A stretch of 64,000 nt of DNA from assembly GCF_017312485.1 (NCBI RefSeq), contig NZ_BMBA01000001.1:1192396-1256395 (forward strand). Direction: 5' to 3'. The translations under genes were made by a program, and so were the position numbers. The notes under the pieces are model-generated. The model worked only from the letters and a program-made list of their open reading frames with translations, had not been told where the DNA came from and did not search any database. Below are positions 61,463-64,000 of the stretch, piece after piece (the stretch's first letter is position 1; each line of letters opens with the position of its first letter). The DNA comes from Clostridium zeae (GTDB taxonomy: Bacteria > Bacillota > Clostridia > Clostridiales > Clostridiaceae).

Positions 61463-64000
61463 TCAAACTCCTATATTGTACCCCTCAAAAGCATTTATAT
61501 ACATCTGTCTAAGCTCTCCCATAAGTGGATATCTTGGATTTGCTCCAGTACATTGATCATCAAAAGCTTGCTCTACCATTTCATCTAATGAAGAGTAGAA
61601 CTTTTCTTTAGAAACACCCCATTCTTCTATAGTTATTGGCATTCCAACTCTAGCCTTCAAATCATCTATAGCTCTTATAAGATTTTCAATTTTTTCTTCT
61701 TCATTGATCCCTCCAAGCTTTAAATAGTCAGCAATAACTGTATATCTCCATTTTGCATTTGGATACCTATATTGAGGAAATGCTGTTTGTTTTCTTGGAT
61801 CATCTACTGCATTGAATCTTATAACTTCATCTATAAGCAATGCATTTGCTACCCCATGAGGTACATGATGCATTGATCCTAGCTTATGTGCCATTGAGTG
61901 GCATACTCCTAAAAATGCATTGGCAAAGGACATTCCTGCTATTGTAGCTGCATGTGCCATTTTTTCTCTTGCTTTTATATTAGTTGTACCTTCATTATAA
62001 GCCTGTGGTAGATACTTAAATATAAGTCTTATTGCTTCTAATGCTAAGCCGTTTGTATATTCTGACGCTAACACTGACACATAAGCTTCAATCGCATGAG
62101 TTAAGGCATCTATTCCAGATGCAGCTGTTAAACTTTTTGGCATATTCATCATAAGTTCAGCATCGATTATTGCCATATCTGGAGTAAGTTCATAATCTGC
62201 TAAAGGATATTTTATTCCTGTCTTTTCGTCTGTAATTACAGCAAATGGAGTTACTTCAGAACCAGTTCCTGCTGATGTTGGGATAGATACCATCATAGCT
62301 TTTTGTCCGAGCTCTGGGAATGTATATACTCTCTTTCTTATATCCATAAATCTCATTGCTAAATCCTCAAATCTTACCTCTGGATGTTCATACATAACCC
62401 ACATTATCTTAGCGCAGTCCATAGGTGATCCACCACCTAACGCTATTATTACATCTGGCTTAAACTTATCCATTTGATCTGCTCCATTTTTAGCAGTAGC
62501 TAAAGTTGGATCTGGTTCTACATCATAAAACACTTTAAAGTCAACATGCCCTTCTTCCAAGACTTTTATAGCCATATCGGCATATCCTAAATCATATAAA
62601 ACCTTATCAGTTACAATAAACGCCCTCTTTTTGCCTATGTCTACTAATTCTCTTAATGCTACAGCAAGAGATCCATACTTAAAGTATATTTTCTCTGGAA
62701 CTCTGAACCAAAGCATATTTTCTCTCCTCTCTGCAACATTCTTTATATTCAACAAATGCTTTGGTCCAACATTTTCAGATACAGAGTTTCCTCCCCAAGA
62801 TCCGCAACCTAAAGTTAAAGATGGCGCAAGTTTAAAATTGTAGATATCTCCAATTGCTCCTTGTGATGCAGGCATATTTACTATTGTCCTAGCGGTCTTC
62901 ATAGCTGCACCAAACTTTCCTATTCTTTCTGCATTTCTTGACTGATCTGTGTATAATACCGACGTATGCCCAAATCCCCCTAGTTCAACTAATCTTGAAG
63001 CTTTGACCAAAGCTTCATCAAAGCTTTTAACACAATACATCGCTAATACCGGTGAAAGTTTTTCATGAGAGAACGGTTCTTCTAGTTCAACTGATTCTAC
63101 CTCTCCAACTAATACCTTTGAATATCTTGGCACTTCAATACCTGCCAATTCTGCAATCTTATATGCTGACTGTCCTACTATGTCAGAGTTAAGTCCTCCT
63201 TTTTCATTTAGTATAACTTTTCCTACTTTTTCTCTTTCTTCTTCATCTAATATATAAGCTCCTCTGTCATGAAGCTCTTTTCTAACTTCATCATATACTT
63301 TTTCTAGAACAACTAAAGCTTGCTCTGATGCACAGATCATTCCATTATCAAAAGTCTTTGATAAAAGTATTGAGCTTACTGCGGTCTTTATATGAGCACT
63401 TTCATCAATAATTACAGGAGTATTACCTGAACCAACTCCTAAAGCTGGCTTTCCTGACGAATAAGCAGCTTTTACCATAGCCGGTCCTCCAGTTGCAAGT
63501 ATTATGTCTGCCTCTCTCATGACCATCTGTGATAGTTCAACTGAAGGCTCATCAATCCATCCTATTATATCTTCTGGTGCTCCTGCTTTAACCGCCGCAT
63601 CTAACACTATCTTTGCAGCTGCTATAGTTGAAGCCTTTGCTCTAGGATGAGGTGAAAATATTATTCCATTTCTTGTTTTCAGTGAGATCAGTGCTTTAAA
63701 GATAGCCGTCGAAGTTGGATTAGTTGTTGGAATTATAGCCGCTACTACTCCAATTGGCTCTGCCACTCTTGCTATTCCAAATGATTCATCATAATCTAAT
63801 AATCCACAGGTTCTATCATTCTTATATTTATTATATATGTATTCAGATGCAAAATGATTTTTTATAACTTTATCTTCTACTACTCCCATACCAGTTTCTT
63901 CAGCAGCTAATTTTGCAAGAACTATTCTAGCATTGTTTGCGGCCATTGCTGCCTGCCTAAATATTTCATCAACCTGTTCTTGGGTATATGCTGAGTAAAT
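61463..64000 (-). CDS. adhE: Bifunctional acetaldehyde-CoA/alcohol dehydrogenase AdhE (N-terminus beyond window)
   Basis: This fermentative enzyme reduces acetyl-CoA (and perhaps butyryl-CoA) to the alcohol. The aldehyde dehydrogenase half has ETGMGVVEDKVIKNHF, PTTNPTSTAIFK, GVGSGNTPVIID and the catalytic Cys in NGMICASEQA. The iron-dependent alcohol dehydrogenase half has ALGGGSPMDCAK, TSAGTGSEVTPFAVITD, DALTHAIEAYVS and the metal-ligand region GVCHSMAHKLGSMHHVPHG. The frame stays open from ATG 63946 to the window edge, reading YTQEQVDEIFRQAAMAANNAR, which is normal AdhE sequence, so roughly 20-30 N-terminal residues lie outside. The stop follows the MITE hairpin. Confidence 0.96.
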   Translation of the reverse strand: MYSAYTQEQVDEIFRQAAMAANNARIVLAKLAAEETGMGVVEDKVIKNHFASEYIYNKYKNDRTCGLLDYDESFGIARVAEPIGVVAAIIPTTNPTSTAIFKALISLKTRNGIIFSPHPRAKASTIAAAKIVLDAAVKAGAPEDIIGWIDEPSVELSQMVMREADIILATGGPAMVKAAYSSGKPALGVGSGNTPVIIDESAHIKTAVSSILLSKTFDNGMICASEQALVVLEKVYDEVRKELHDRGAYILDEEEREKVGKVILNEKGGLNSDIVGQSAYKIAELAGIEVPRYSKVLVGEVESVELEEPFSHEKLSPVLAMYCVKSFDEALVKASRLVELGGFGHTSVLYTDQSRNAERIGKFGAAMKTARTIVNMPASQGAIGDIYNFKLAPSLTLGCGSWGGNSVSENVGPKHLLNIKNVAERRENMLWFRVPEKIYFKYGSLAVALRELVDIGKKRAFIVTDKVLYDLGYADMAIKVLEEGHVDFKVFYDVEPDPTLATAKNGADQMDKFKPDVIIALGGGSPMDCAKIMWVMYEHPEVRFEDLAMRFMDIRKRVYTFPELGQKAMMVSIPTSAGTGSEVTPFAVITDEKTGIKYPLADYELTPDMAIIDAELMMNMPKSLTAASGIDALTHAIEAYVSVLASEYTNGLALEAIRLIFKYLPQAYNEGTTNIKAREKMAHAATIAGMSFANAFLGVCHSMAHKLGSMHHVPHGVANALLIDEVIRFNAVDDPRKQTAFPQYRYPNAKWRYTVIADYLKLGGINEEEKIENLIRAIDDLKARVGMPITIEEWGVSKEKFYSSLDEMVEQAFDDQCTGANPRYPLMGELRQMYINAFEGYNIGV

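Overview
This is a low-GC Firmicutes chromosome segment, most likely from a strictly anaerobic, spore-forming Clostridium (sensu stricto type). Three things point there. The order bofC-like, ruvA, ruvB, queA, tgt, yajC, TIGR04086 protein, SCIFF peptide, SCIFF maturase, secD, secF, RecJ-like, apt, relA, dtd, MBL hydrolase, hemZ, hisS, aspS is the clostridial version of a conserved Bacillus/Clostridium block. Sporulation genes are present (yunB, a bofC-like gene, a short SASP). The iron-sulfur operon has the Firmicutes layout sufCBDSU, and a clostridial AdhE is cut by the right edge. I see no phage, CRISPR, rRNA or tRNA. The coding content is mostly housekeeping.

Layout. 1-1.6 kb: a two-gene ThrE-type exporter behind a long, apparently structured 5' leader. 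1.6-1.95 kb: an orphan CsoR-family regulator with its own operator. 2.1-21.3 kb: a long minus-strand block for tRNA charging, tRNA quality control and modification, (p)ppGpp, protein export, the ranthipeptide SCIFF and its radical-SAM maturase, and Holliday-junction processing. It ends in a bofC-like gene whose stop codon lies in the target duplication of a small MITE-like element. 21.4-26.4 kb: sufCBDSU. 26.7-35.5 kb: two divergent sugar ABC systems (chvE-gguA-gguB and a ribose-type operon headed by a DeoR regulator) around a shared control region with repeated TTCGTTTT motifs. 35.8-38.0 kb: a soluble TPR-GAF-GGDEF diguanylate cyclase. 38.6-45.4 kb: yebC, yigZ, a MocR regulator, a nucleotidyltransferase, small unknowns, and an HflX with an N-terminal JAMM-like domain. 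45.7-51.6 kb: hpt, yunB, a class A PBP, small unknowns and a GNAT/DJ-1 fusion. 52-56.2 kb: an XRE-cupin regulator and potABCD. 56.3-61.4 kb: ndk, acyP, speD-speE, a SASP, an unknown gene and dapF. 61.5-64 kb: adhE, cut by the window edge.

Polyamine handling is clustered: potABCD uptake with its own regulator lies about 1-7 kb from speD-speE spermidine synthesis. Stress and growth control is represented by RelA, HflX and the diguanylate cyclase.

The best leads are: the 138-270 leader RNA, whose closing stem begins at the predicted transcription start; the MITE family (a full copy with an exact 8-bp target duplication, an internally deleted copy that is now a perfect hairpin between convergent genes, and a possible end fragment); a RecJ-like protein that has lost the DHH motif; HflX with an intact HxHx7SxxD JAMM signature; a GNAT/DJ-1 fusion lacking the usual cysteine; a CsoR-family repressor lacking the metal-binding histidine; and a seven-cysteine SCIFF peptide. 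I did not find a clearly new multi-gene system.
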